Assembly (NCBI GenBank): GCA_963693085.1
Contig: OY856413.1
Coordinates: forward strand, 743,066,556 to 743,130,555
Length of the DNA: 64,000 nt
Source of the DNA: Alisma plantago-aquatica
Taxonomy: Eukaryota; Streptophyta; Magnoliopsida; Alismatales; Alismataceae
Direction of reading: 5' to 3'
The notes under the pieces were generated by a model, which did no database searches, was not told the origin of the DNA, and was given only the letters and a program-made list of their open reading frames with translations. Numbering within the stretch: position 1 is the first letter of the stretch; each line of letters starts with the position of its first letter. Made by a program: the position numbers and the translations under genes. Of the stretch, positions 44,112-54,769 are shown one piece after another.

Positions 44112-46841
44112 TCAATCAGTAGGAGGATCAACAAGAGTCCAAGTATGACGATCAGTAAGAGCCGTCATTTCTTCTTCCATTGTCTGACGCCATGCTGGGA
44201 TTTTAAGAGCCTGAGCAGCAGTCTTAGGGACAGAAATAGCAGACAGAGCAGCAGTAAAGTTGGCAAAATTAGAATTCAAATGAACAGACGTACAAAAATT
44301 CCCAATTGGATGTTTCGTACAAGCACATGTCCCCTTTCTCAGACTAATGGGAACATCAAGGTCAGAAAATACCTGCGGAGGTGGCTGATCTGGCGCAGAG
44401 GACGTGGACGATGGAGAGGCCATAGAGGGAGCTGTTGGCTTTGGTCTTCTGTGATAAACCTGCAGAGGGGGCTTCTCACTTGTAGATACAGGAGCAGGGC
44501 TATCATACTCATCATCCACCATAGGTAAGGGCGTATCAGTCAACAAATCAGACGTAAGAGCAGAACCCTCCGAAGAGAAAAATGGCATGTGTTCAAAGAA
44601 TACCACATCCGCAGATACAAGCCATTTATGTGAAGCAGGATCATAACACCGATATCCTTTCTGAGTGCGGGAATAGCCCAAAAAAACACACTTGGTGGCC
44701 TTGGGATCTAATTTAGTAAGACCAGGTCTAAGGTTCTTCACAAAGCATGTGCTCCCAAAAATACGCGGTGGTACAGCAAACAGTGGTAGATCAGGGAAAA
44801 GAATTTGAAAAGGGATTTTATTGTGAAGTACAGAGGAAGGCATGCGGTTTATGAGATAGCAAGCAGTGGAGATTGCCTCAGGCCAGAATTTGTAAGGAAC
44901 ATGGTAGTGAAAGAGAAGTGTGCGGGCGACCTCAAGGAGATGGCGATTCTTACGCTCAGCGACACCGTTTTGTTGTGGGGTATAAGCACAGGAAGTCTGG
45001 TGAATGGTGCCCTGACGTTTACAAAAAGACTGAACAGAAATTTGCACAAATTCCAAGGCATTGTTTGTGCGAAAAATCTTGATGGGCTTAGCAAATTGAG
45101 TCTGAATTTCCGCAAAAAACTCAGAAATTTTTTCAACTACAGTAGATCTGTCTGTCAGTAAAAATAACCATGTGGTTCTGGAAAAATCATCAATAAAACT
45201 TAAGAAATATTTGAATCCAGAAACGCTAGGCACAGAACACGGTCCCCAAATGTCAGCATGCACAATGTCAAAAGGGGCTTTAGAGCCAATACAAAATTTT
45301 GCAGAAAAAGTAGAACGGTGTTGTTTGCCCAATTGACATGTTTCACAATAAAATCTAGTGCTAGCAACAGTCGGTAGTAAAGCCTTCAACTTCTCAGCAG
45401 ACGGGTGGCCTAGACGGTAATGCCACTGAATATCAGGAACTGTAGATGTCAGGAAAGCAGCTGGCTTCGGCTCGTCCAAATAGTATAATCCATCCGGTCC
45501 CTCATGGCCTGAACCAATCGTCGTCCGCGTACGCAGATCCTGAAACAGAACACCATCTGGGTCAAATGTAATAGCACAACGAAGACTTTTTACCACTTTA
45601 CTGACAGATAGTAAATTCAGAGGAAATTTGGGCACATATAGCACAGACTGCAGAGGTAGAGTACTAGTAGAAGTGATATCTCCAATGCCACAAACAGGAG
45701 ATTTGGAACCATCAGCAACCGTCACAGGCGGTATAAGAGAAGTCTTGCGCAGAGTAGAAAATAAACTAGCAGTACCAGAGATATGTGCAGTCGCACCAGA
45801 GTCGATCACCCAAGGGCTTTTACCAGTCGTCGTCAGGAGAGCAGCGCCATTCTCAGGAGAGTCCGCAGAAGTAGAGGCAAGGCGGGCTTGAAGCAGTTTC
45901 TCAAACTCGGAGCGAATCCAATCAGCAGTAGGGTCAGAGGCAGCAGAGGTAGATGCAGGTTGTTCAGTGGTAACCTGGTTCGCCCAGTCAGGTTTACCAT
46001 ATTTTATCCAGCAACGGTCTTCATTGTGATTAGTACGCTTGCAGTGAGTGCAGTAGCGGGGCTCCCCTGACTCCGAGCCAGAACCACGTCCAGGTGCAGA
46101 AGAGCGGCCACCACGACCATGGCCACGACCTCGGCCGCGACCACGACCACGACCACGACCACGAAAGGAATCCGCAGAACGGACAGCAAGTGCTGTTCCA
46201 TCAGAAGTAGAGAGCGTCAAAGAAGGAAGACGCTGGACCCGCTTGAGGACGTCCCGAAGAGTAGGTAACGGGTCACTGGAGAGGATCTGATCCACGACCC
46301 CAGCAAACGAAGTAGGAAGGCCATCCAGGAACTGAACAAGCATGAGCTCATTCCGTTGATGATGTAGTTCTTCAAGATTCGCAGTCAGAGGATGATAAAC
46401 CTGAAACTCGTCCCACAGAGCACAACACGAGTTGTAGTAGTCTTCCACAGAGTCAGATGTCGAGAAGTCTTGTTTTGCAAGCTTCTTGAAAATTTCAAAC
46501 ACCTTCTTGGGTTTCTGTTGATGAGAGTAAACATGGGATAGGTGATCCCACATTTCCTTAGCAGTCTGAAGGCGAAGCAGAGAGTGGTTGATCTTAGCAT
46601 CAACGCTGTTGACTAGCCAGGCCATAACCCCATAATCCTCCTTGGACCAGAGATCATAAGCTTGCTTAGTCGTGTCATCAGCAGTAGCAGCAGGTACAGC
46701 AGGACCCTTGGTAGTCAGGTGCGAGTGGCGCCCGTGTGCTTTCACGTAGAGTTCGAATGAAGCAGCCCATAGGTGATAGTTGGAGCCATCCAACTTAACA
46801 GAAGTAACACACAAAGACCGTGGTAAATCTGAAGTCGCCAT
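44112..46841 (-). CDS. gag-pol: Copia C gag-protease-integrase, 909 aa
   Basis: The N-terminal three-quarters of the polyprotein in one frame. UBN2-type gag covers about residues 10-205 (CVTSVKLDGSNYHLWAAS, MWDHLSHVYSHQQKPKK). An Arg-Gly repeat (228-247) is followed by a CCHC knuckle at 264-277 (CTHCKRTNHNEDRC). The protease site is VIDSGATAH (D347-S-G). The integrase zinc residues are H474, H479, C499 and C502. In the core, D530 (HADIWGP) and E629 (GVAERKN) are present, but the second acidic position reads RTNNALEF, with Asn593 where the family and the copia B copies have Asp. Conserved C-terminal parts follow (PPRIFGSTCFVKNLRPGL, CVFLGYSRTQKGYRCYD). It ends at TGA just before RT. ATG 46841 matches the gag starts of B and D. 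Confidence 0.93.
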   Translation of the reverse strand: MATSDLPRSLCVTSVKLDGSNYHLWAASFELYVKAHGRHSHLTTKGPAVPAATADDTTKQAYDLWSKEDYGVMAWLVNSVDAKINHSLLRLQTAKEMWDHLSHVYSHQQKPKKVFEIFKKLAKQDFSTSDSVEDYYNSCCALWDEFQVYHPLTANLEELHHQRNELMLVQFLDGLPTSFAGVVDQILSSDPLPTLRDVLKRVQRLPSLTLSTSDGTALAVRSADSFRGRGRGRGRGRGRGHGRGGRSSAPGRGSGSESGEPRYCTHCKRTNHNEDRCWIKYGKPDWANQVTTEQPASTSAASDPTADWIRSEFEKLLQARLASTSADSPENGAALLTTTGKSPWVIDSGATAHISGTASLFSTLRKTSLIPPVTVADGSKSPVCGIGDITSTSTLPLQSVLYVPKFPLNLLSVSKVVKSLRCAITFDPDGVLFQDLRTRTTIGSGHEGPDGLYYLDEPKPAAFLTSTVPDIQWHYRLGHPSAEKLKALLPTVASTRFYCETCQLGKQHRSTFSAKFCIGSKAPFDIVHADIWGPCSVPSVSGFKYFLSFIDDFSRTTWLFLLTDRSTVVEKISEFFAEIQTQFAKPIKIFRTNNALEFVQISVQSFCKRQGTIHQTSCAYTPQQNGVAERKNRHLLEVARTLLFHYHVPYKFWPEAISTACYLINRMPSSVLHNKIPFQILFPDLPLFAVPPRIFGSTCFVKNLRPGLTKLDPKATKCVFLGYSRTQKGYRCYDPASHKWLVSADVVFFEHMPFFSSEGSALTSDLLTDTPLPMVDDEYDSPAPVSTSEKPPLQVYHRRPKPTAPSMASPSSTSSAPDQPPPQVFSDLDVPISLRKGTCACTKHPIGNFCTSVHLNSNFANFTAALSAISVPKTAAQALKIPAWRQTMEEEMTALTDRHTWTLVDPPTD

Positions 46842-47515
46842 GAGAGTAGAAGCAGACAGTCAGCAGCACGAGCGCAGGGCAGACAGTAGAATCAGTAGGC
46901 AGCAGGAAGTGTCCAACACATGGACCAGCAGCAGCAGATAGGAGATCCGATCATGGACCTCAGAAACCCTCACGGGGTAGAGATAAAGAAGTAGAACCTA
47001 CGCCAACATGGAGAAACAATTACTCCACCATGTGGCGCAGGCAGGCAGATCCGGATGTAGCGTTTAGACCCTCAACGTGCCAGAACTGGAAAGTGTTGGG
47101 GCTGTACGTAACGGATTTAGAAAATGAACAGAGACCGAAAAGGGAACTTGTGGTTGTCTAGGCCACAAGGATAGAGATGGTGAGGATGTGGGGGTGTGGT
47201 GGAGGGTTGTGGGTGGTGTAGGGGCCGGGAAATTGGTGGTGGTGGTGGCTGTTGGTGGCGGACAACAAGTACTGTAGCGCCGCAGTACTGTAGCAGCCGC
47301 GGTACTGTAGCAGCGGGAAGAAAGGAGATGGGGCGGTGGGCAGGGAAAGAGAAGAGAAGGGCTGCGGTGGTGGTAGGGTAAGGAAGGAAGGAGGAAGAAG
47401 GACGGCGGCGGCAGGGAGAAAACCGCAGGGGGGGGCGGCGGCGGTGTGGTGGTTGACGGCGCAGGGGTAGGTTAGGGTAAGGAGGGGGGGAAAAAGAATT
47501 AGGGTGGATCTTGTT
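46842..47515 (-). other. Copia C 5' leader
   Basis: 674 bp between primer site and gag. The 400 bp nearest the primer site are G-rich on the plus strand (GGCGGCGGC, GGTGGTGGT runs), so the RNA leader is C-rich. Open frames here on both strands are compositional. Confidence 0.75.
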
Positions 47516-47527
47516 GCTCTGATACCA
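47516..47527 (-). other. Copia C primer binding site
   Basis: TGGTATCAGAGC on the element strand, a perfect initiator tRNA-Met match, directly adjoining the LTR. Confidence 0.93.
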
Positions 47528-47721
47528 TCTGGATAATGCGGAAAAAGGTCCTGTATTATTCGATGATAAAAGAATATACAAGAGTCTCTATATAATACAC
47601 AAAAGAACCACAGGGTCTAGAGATAACCCATGTGGGATAAAACATAAGTGTAAAGGAAAAGAAAAATAGAAAATAGACTAAGTGTAAAAGAGAAAAACAC
47701 AACAAAGTCTATCTACTAATA
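47528..47721 (-). repeat. Copia C 5' LTR
   Basis: 194 bp starting TATTAGTAGATAG and ending CATTATCCAGA on the element strand. A TATATAGAG box lies at 47586-47594. It has two differences from the 3' LTR. Confidence 0.94.
47586..47594 (-). promoter_or_regulatory. TATA box of copia C 5' LTR
   Basis: TATATAGAG on the element strand, about 60 bp from the LTR end, unchanged between the two LTRs. Confidence 0.5.
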
Positions 47722-47726
47722 ATACT

Positions 47727-48251
47727 AACTTGTTCTACATGAGGCTTGGCATGATTAAGGCAATGAAATATGGGATAGAATCTGACTGTAATTGGATTGC
47801 TGTGAAGAATTACATCACTTTGATATGTTTGAAAATATATCAATAATGAGGTGTATATAATCTGTTTTCAAATATTATTTCATAAAAAGTGTTGATACCC
47901 AAAACCAGATAAATGTAATCAAATGAAACCAGGAGGTGAAAGATTTGAAGCCTAAATATGTGGGCACAAGTCATGCCCTACTCTATATTTCAAATGAGTT
48001 GGCTTGCGTATAGCCGGCAAAAAAGTATGCTTATGGTACTAACAAACTCGCCTTGAGGTTTTCGAAACTATCCCATTTGCGCCTTGTGGCTTACGCCTCA
48101 AAATTTTTGAGGCTCATGTCAAGGTACAATGAGGCATTGCTGAGGCGCAAGCCTCAGTTTTGGATGATAATGCCGCGTGTTAACCAAGTTTTTTTTGCTT
48201 TTGAGACAATTACATACACTTTTTTCATAAGTTTTCTATTCAGATTTGTGT
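47727..48251. other. Intergenic DNA, with a GAGGC-rich element end
   Basis: From about 48050 to 48165 the sequence is rich in GAGGCTTACGCCTC-like words and includes GCCTTGAGGTTTTCGAAA. The matching inverted side (CTTACACCTCACCTCACTAA, GCACTTTAAAACCTTGAG) lies at 54800-54870, beyond hAT copy 2. The two sides may be one older element into which hAT copy 2 inserted. Confidence 0.45.
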
Positions 48252-49772
48252 AATTGATCCAAGGAATTTAATGACCGATACCGATGCCGTTTTGACAGCT
48301 TGGATATAGATATTTACAGGTATATCGACAGAAATATCGGCAGATGCAATCCTGGCCATATCGACGCCAAAATGAACGAATTAAATCATGAAATTTTACA
48401 GGCATGGTCTCAACACCTAGATGCAACGTTTTATGAAATAAAACTCTATATTGGGTATGGGGGGGGTCAATCATGTGGAAGGTAAGGAATTTGTCCTTTT
48501 TTGGAGATTTTGATGAAGGATTTCGATGACAAAATGCAAGAATTAAGATCTGAAATTTTACTAGTACAATCCATAAACTCATGTTTACACACTTATGCAA
48601 TAATATTCAATTTACAACAAACATATAACAACATAGTAAATTACTAACTCACATCAGTTGTATGTTGAGTTGCGCGCTGGTTCTATATACATTATGTTGT
48701 TGATATGGGCCACATATTGCTCCCATGTCATGTAACTTCCGTAAGGCTTGTTGTATGAAACAACATGCTCATACACTTCAGGATTGACAAACTGTATCAT
48801 CCCAAACTTTGGAAATGTTCTTCCAAATCTTTGAGATATTTTTCCTTGGTTGCTGAAATGAATGGAGGTTGAGTAGAAGCAGGAGGAGATGCCCATGCTC
48901 GAGGAGCTTGAGGTTGAGTAGAAGGAGGGGGTGCCCATGCTCGAGGAGCTTGAGGTTGAAGAAAAGGAGGTTGTAATGGTACCCCGGCAATAGGATAAAC
49001 TGTAGTATGCCCACCACTCCATCACCAGAGTATGCTTTGGTGTTCACCCGAAAGCATCCATAAAGGCTACAGACAGAGTATGCTTCGTGATATCCCAAAC
49101 CCACTTCTAATTGTAATCTTGGCGTTGGTTCAACTTGATATCCAGAATACCCATGTTGGGACTGAGATGGGTATGGAAGTGTCTGCCCAAATAGTAGATC
49201 TCCAAATGAATGTTGCGATTGAGAGTCAGATATGCTCATGATATCCATTGAATCAACAAGATCAGAATAATAATCACTTTGACTCTGGTATTGTGGTTGT
49301 GGTGGAGGTGCACCACTGTAATCTTTCCCAGTTCGAGTTTTTCTCCTTTGAAATGTTTTATTAGCCATGGGATATTCCTGTTCTTGTGGAGGTGTAGCCC
49401 TTAGTAACATGACTAACATAAGGCCAGTCATCATTTTGAAGATCAATAGTTGGAGGATATTCTGGAGAGCGTTGGCTGCGATTATCACCATCATTAGACT
49501 TAGATTTGGAACCAGATGTAGAAGAAGAAGCATCTGAGCTACCTAATTGTTCTTCCACTTCTCTATTGATTTCCATATCAATATTAACATGTGCAACTTC
49601 AGGATTAAGTCTTTTAGGCGGGGTATCAATACTAATACCATCACCATTATTTGCATCAAATTGCTCTTCTATATATGGCTCTGGACGTCCATCTAAATTA
49701 TCAAGAACAGGACGACCTATCTCTTTCATCCATTCCTCTAAAGGATTTTCTGAATCATCCTCCAGTCCTCTA

Positions 49773-50753
49773 CATTATGTGAAGAGTTATGGATCAAATA
49801 AAGGAGTCTACTGCTAGTGTGAAGACTCCTGGAGGAGAGACAACAACTTTTCCTATCACAGTTGGGGTACACCAAAGATCCACACTTGCCCATATCTGTT
49901 CATTTTTGTTATGGATGAGTTGACAAAGAATGTTCAGGATGATATTCCTTGGTGTATGTTATTTGCTGATGATATTGTTTTGACTGACGAAACTAAAGAT
50001 GGATTGAATGATAAAGTTGAACGTTGGAGAAATGCATTGGAATCAAATGGATTGATGATTAGCAGGAGCAAAATTGAGTATATGCATTGCAATTTCAGCC
50101 AATCTCGTAGTGTGAATGATGCTGCCAAGTTGGATGGAGTAGATATACCAAAATGTGATAAATTCCATTACTTGGGTTCTATTATTCAAATTAATGGGGA
50201 TGTTCAAAATGATGTTTGCACAGGATTACTGCAGGATGGTTGAAATGGAGGAGTGCAACTGGAGTTTCATGTGATCGGAAGATCCCTTTCAGGTTAAAAA
50301 GTAAGTGTTATAGAACAACTATACGACCAGCCGTGCTCTATGAGAGTGAATGTTGGGCGGTGAAGAAACAAGGTCTCAACAAGATGAACATGGCTGAAAT
50401 GCGTATGCTGAGATAGATGTGTGGGAAGACAAGAAAAGATCGCTTGAGAAGTGACTATATCAGGAATAAGGTGGGGGTGGCGAGCAATGAGGACAAGTTG
50501 CACAAGGGCCGACTCAGATGGTACAGAGTACAAACATATGCAACACATACCGACTAATGCGCCTATGCAAAACAATGCTATTGAGTCAAGCACAATAAAT
50601 AGAAGAAGAGGAAGGCCTAAATTAACATGGGATGAGCTTATTAAGAGAGATTTTGAATCTCTACATCTTAACAAGAATATGGTCCATGATAGATCTGAAT
50701 GGAAACAAAGGATCCATGTAGCAGACCCCAACATAGTTGGGACTGAGGCTTAG
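49773..50753 (+). pseudogene. RTE reverse transcriptase fragment 2
   Basis: Frame 49911-50243 has [20 protein letters not shown] and the catalytic FADDIVLTDE. The first catalytic Asp region is lost by truncation. A 1-bp loss near 50216 shifts the frame, a TAG lies at 50414, and the end ([20 protein letters not shown]) is at 50753. Confidence 0.9.
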
Positions 50754-50762
50754 ATAATGATG
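49773..50762 (+). mobile_element. RTE LINE fragment, antisense inside hAT copy 2
   Basis: 990 bp, 5'-truncated, flanked by a perfect 16-bp duplication ATCCTCCAGTCCTCTA (49757-49772 and 50763-50778). Very similar to the 3' half of the LINE at 16909-18874 and ending in the same GAGGCTTAGAT...GATG tail. Confidence 0.93.
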
Positions 50763-53217
50763 ATCCTCCAGTCCTCTATGTCTTTCAGTGTTAAAAGTAT
50801 ATGCAGTGTCAATGGGATCATGGACAACAACAAAATCCACTTCCTTGTAGTTGGCATCTCGTATTGCTCTAGCCCTCAACCGCATGTTGTAGTGAACGCA
50901 GACAAGATCCCTCAACATGTTTGCGCCAAGCCCGTTCCTTCTCTTCGAGTGTATCAGATTGAAAGTGCTCCAATTTCTTCCACAACCCCCTGCAAATGTT
51001 GTTTGAGTAAGGATGCGAATAGCCACTTTTCTTAAATGGGGGGCACCTGTTCCATTCCAAACCCACCACTCACAAGGATCACCTGCCTCGTGGTCAGCAA
51101 CCACATTTGGATGGCCAAAGCATCCAGTGCTTTCACAAAACTGGTGCTACTGCAAAAATAATATATACGAATTAGAGATGATGAAATCAAAGGAAAGACT
51201 AATGAGAAACTAGGAATGTAAGTTATATAGTTATATACCTCTTCCAGTACTAGCAATCACTCTTCTGGAGAGGTAATGAACTTGTTAGTTACATCTCTCA
51301 CTGCATTCACTAGAGTCGCATTCAAGCCTAGTGTTTGTGAGTATTGGAACCTCATATTCAAATAGTAAGCTGTCACAAATGTAAATAAGGAAATAAGAAT
51401 GACATTTTATTTGTAGACTATGAGTTATAGACCAATAACTTAGAAGTTAGAATATAATTGAGATATATACCTGCTTTATGCAATGGATGCAAAAGCATAT
51501 TTGTCCAACGATTCCCATAACTTTTTATGTATTGCTCATTGGACCTAGGAGCTGCTTCTTTGATATTGTCCACCATTGAGGTCATGGCATCATATAGGAA
51601 AGGCATTGTTGCAGTTTTGTCACCATCTACCAACCTCAATACTTTGACAATGGGTTCCAGTATTCGCAACACTCTAGTAACCTTATCCCAAAAAGGTCGG
51701 CTGGCAATCAACTCCTCGATTCTTCTGCCAACCGGGGTGTTGTGCTCCTTTATGAAGGCCCACTCCACTCCATTGAAGAGCCTCCTAAGCCAATCCTTTT
51801 TGGACTTTAACAATTGTAAGGCAAGAAAATTTGTTGCAAATCTAGTAGCCCCTTTTCTAATTAGATCACCACCACAATACTCAGGTCGCCTCATTGCATT
51901 TAGTAGAAAAGAATGGTTGTAGATGAATCCCGTGAGCAACCTACCATCAATGACAACAGATTTGATGAAATCAATTGATCCCATGTCCTTAAGAATGAGA
52001 TCTATGCAGTGGGCAACACATGTTGTCCAGTAGACCGGATATTTCTTCATTATACTCTCGCCGACCTTCTTGAAGGCAGAAGCATTATCAGTAACTATTT
52101 GCACCACATTCTCCCCACCAACCTGCTTCATGTATGTCTTCATTAGTGTCTTTATGTAGCTGTGGTTCCTGACCTCACCTGAAGCATCAACAAAGTCTAG
52201 AAAAATTGTGGATCCACGACAATGTGCAAGAAAGTTGATAATTTGTCTTCTGTTTCCACTAGTCCACCCATCACACATAAGTGTGACGCCTTATTCAGGC
52301 CACATATGTTTTTGGTCTGAAATCCATACTTGTAGATCCTTCTTCTGTAGGGGAAGATACTTGTTCATTAATTCATATGAACTGGGGGCCTTGATGCCCC
52401 CACCAGACTCCCCTATCACATCTACCATATGCTGTAGATAGGGTTCAGTTGCAACATATGCAAGTATACCATGAGCAAAGAAGTACTCACTCACTGCCTT
52501 GCCACCCTTATCTTTTGCACCAGTAAACATTGCTTTGAGGCTTTTTTGCCTAGCATTAGGCTTCTTAACCCCTGGCTCATCAACATTCCTCAATCTCACA
52601 CTAGCAGAATGGAAAAGTGTATCAATGCCTCCTTCCTTTTACCATGACCAACTCAGTCTTCATCGTCATCTAGGTCAACAACATGAATACGTGCAGTCCC
52701 ACTGCCTCCACCTGCACCAGATGGCCCATACCTCCTTGTAATTCGAGCTGCCTCCTTCCTTTCCCACTCACTTCTGCCAGATTCTCTGATAGCACGTCTA
52801 TACATACAATGTGAATAAGCTGTATCACATTTAGGAGGATATCCAATATCATCATCAGATTCAACAGAAGAACCTGTGGGCCTAACATTAAATAATGTAT
52901 CTGTATAAGCCCTGTCAACCTCCTTCATCTTTTGTTGTTTTTGTTTCTTTGCACCCATAAGTTTCATGAAATCATACCTAACACTTTGGCGACACCTCTG
53001 GCACATTGCCACATTTTTGTCACCACCAATAATGTGACGTTTAAATCTAGTAATCCCCCCTCCACCAATTGTCTTCTTGTAGTAATTGCAAATTATCTTT
53101 CCCTTGTTCCCGTCACGAGGCGTGCAGTGATTTTATGCAAAATCCAGATCCTTAGCTCTAACATTACCGGCCCCAACACTCCCCCATCGCTTGAAGACAT
53201 CTTCTCAAAAGTCAAAA

Positions 53218-54281
53218 CTGCAAAAAGACAGACAAACAAAAATTATGTGTATGAAATCAATAACCATAAAGTTGCAAGAAATTAATCTATTTATGTATTA
53301 TAGAATAAAAAACAATACTTTAAGTGTATAAATGTTACATGTATTTATAAAATCAAACACAATATTTTTTAAGATTTTTATTAACAAGAAAAAAGGGTTA
53401 AATAAAAAAATAAAAGTCTGAAATTATTTTATAAAATATAAAATCTGACGTTTATCTAGTATTAAGGCAAGTGACGTGTTACAAATCACTCATTCCATCT
53501 TATATAACACTAACAGACACATTTCTGTAGAAAAAACAAAAAAAGTATTTTTTTTTTTATTTTCAGCATTTTTAATAAATGAAAAAACGAAAAATATAAA
53601 TATTTGTACTATATTTTTGTTTGTATTTGTTCATATTAGCATTTGATACAACTTCTAGTAAACCTAAGTTAGATACTTATTATTAATAGTACTAATTGTA
53701 TTATTATGAATTCAATTAAAAATTAGTGAAATTATATGATAATATTAATTAATAGTAGTAGATCTAGTGACACATTAGTAGATCTACATAATATAATCAT
53801 AAATCTATTGTTAAATAGCATCAATCCTAAGTTTCTTGGAGTAGACTAGGATTTGGGTGTATTTAGAGAATTTTGGAGAACTTCTATGGTGAAAATTGAA
53901 GGAAATAGAGAGGGGAGGGGTGGGAATTGATGAGAAATGAAAGAAATTAAGAAAATATACCTTGATTAGGGCTGATTTGAGCTCCAAGGAAAGAAATCGT
54001 CCAAAATCTCCAAGTTTCTCCACTCAAACAGTAGTAACAACAATAGGTTTGCAAATACCGGTACGTCGGGGCGACATACCGCTGATACCACCCTTAAGTG
54101 AGGCATTTTGCAGCAGCACCCCGGATACTGGCCGATATCGGCCGATTTTACCGGTAAGTCCATTAGTTTACCGATATTTGCAATCCCAGTGACAGGTTTG
54201 TGTAAATCAATGACTGACGCCATCGATATCGATAATACCTATCCGTATAACGACGATATCGTTGGGGTATCTCTTTCACTG
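53218..54281 (-). other. 5' non-coding part of hAT copy 2
   Basis: About 1.06 kb, AT-rich. It contains a probable non-coding first exon ending near AATCAAGGTATAT (about 53960), also seen as a relic at 42122-42205, and a terminal region with repeated CCGATATCGG/TACCGGTA words (54050-54265). Confidence 0.6.
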
Positions 54282-54689
54282 AATTGATCATTGTTTTCTC
54301 ACTAGACATAAACTCAAAGTAACTTTTCATTTAGATTTATGAGACTAATTTTATTTAAAGCCACATGTTTTATTTGATATATTAGTGATTTGCAAAACTC
54401 ATTTTATCTATCTTGATTTCTTCTAATTTCATATTTATGTGTCCTAATTTTCTTTATCAATTAAAAAAATGGATTTAATAGTATAAAAATCGTTACCTTA
54501 TTATTTGCTACAATTTAACTTTATTGTTGTGGTGATCTTTGTTATTAGACTTGCTGTTAGTCCCCATCTCTTGTTTATATTTAGTTTTACTTTTTTTATA
54601 AAAAACATATTTTGTATTATACATGCTCACATTCATAGATACACACTTATACATACACACATGTATGTAATACATAACACATATACAAA

Positions 54690-54718
54690 CTTATACATAC
54701 ATACATACATGCATACAT

Positions 54719-54769
<51 letters not shown>
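54690..54769. repeat. Compound microsatellite
   Basis: (CATA)n, then (CA)n, then (TA)n with one GTATA interruption, about 80 bp. It explains the short His/Tyr/Thr-rich open frame here. Confidence 0.92.

Larger units (their letters stand above)
42493..47721 (-). mobile_element. Ty1/copia element C (minus), young and nearly intact
   Basis: 5.23 kb with target duplication ATACT (42488-42492 and 47722-47726). The two 194-bp LTRs differ at only two positions (T/C and G/A), so this is the most recent LTR insertion in the window. One polyprotein runs gag, protease, integrase, RT, RNase H, broken only by a TGA (44112), an extra A (near 43189) and a TAG (43057-43059). The integrase also lacks its second catalytic Asp. 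LTR ends on the element strand are TATTAG...CCAGA, not TG...CA. Confidence 0.95.
48640..53217 (-). pseudogene. hAT transposase pseudogene, copy 2
   Basis: Best-preserved hAT transposase here. The start ATG is at about 53217. The BED finger (53110-53000) has Tyr for the second Cys (CNYYKK). A linker frame 53012-52653 ends at a TGA where copy 1 has CGA. A frame 52599-52291 ends at a TAA. The DUF659/RNase-H-like core 52278-51418 is intact for 286 codons (MCDGWTSGNRRQIINFLAHC, IVTDNASAFKK, CVAHCIDLILKD, RPFWDKVTRVLRI). After introns comes the dimerisation region (51104-50785, CGRNWSTFNLIHSKRRNG), then the LINE at 50762, then an acidic and Ser-rich tail with SQ-rich segments (SQSQHSFGDLLFGQT). Copies 1 and 2 share few lesions, so both decayed separately. 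Confidence 0.9.
48260..54281 (-). mobile_element. hAT transposon copy 2 with nested LINE
   Basis: Bracketed by an 8-bp target duplication AATTGATC (48252-48259 and 54282-54289), the hAT hallmark. Ends are weak inverted repeats: CAAGGAATTT on the left and, inverted, CAGTGAAAGAGATACC on the right. GATATCG-rich subterminal regions lie on both sides. Removing the nested LINE and one copy of its duplication leaves about 5.0 kb. The transposase reads right to left, colinear with copy 1. Confidence 0.88.
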
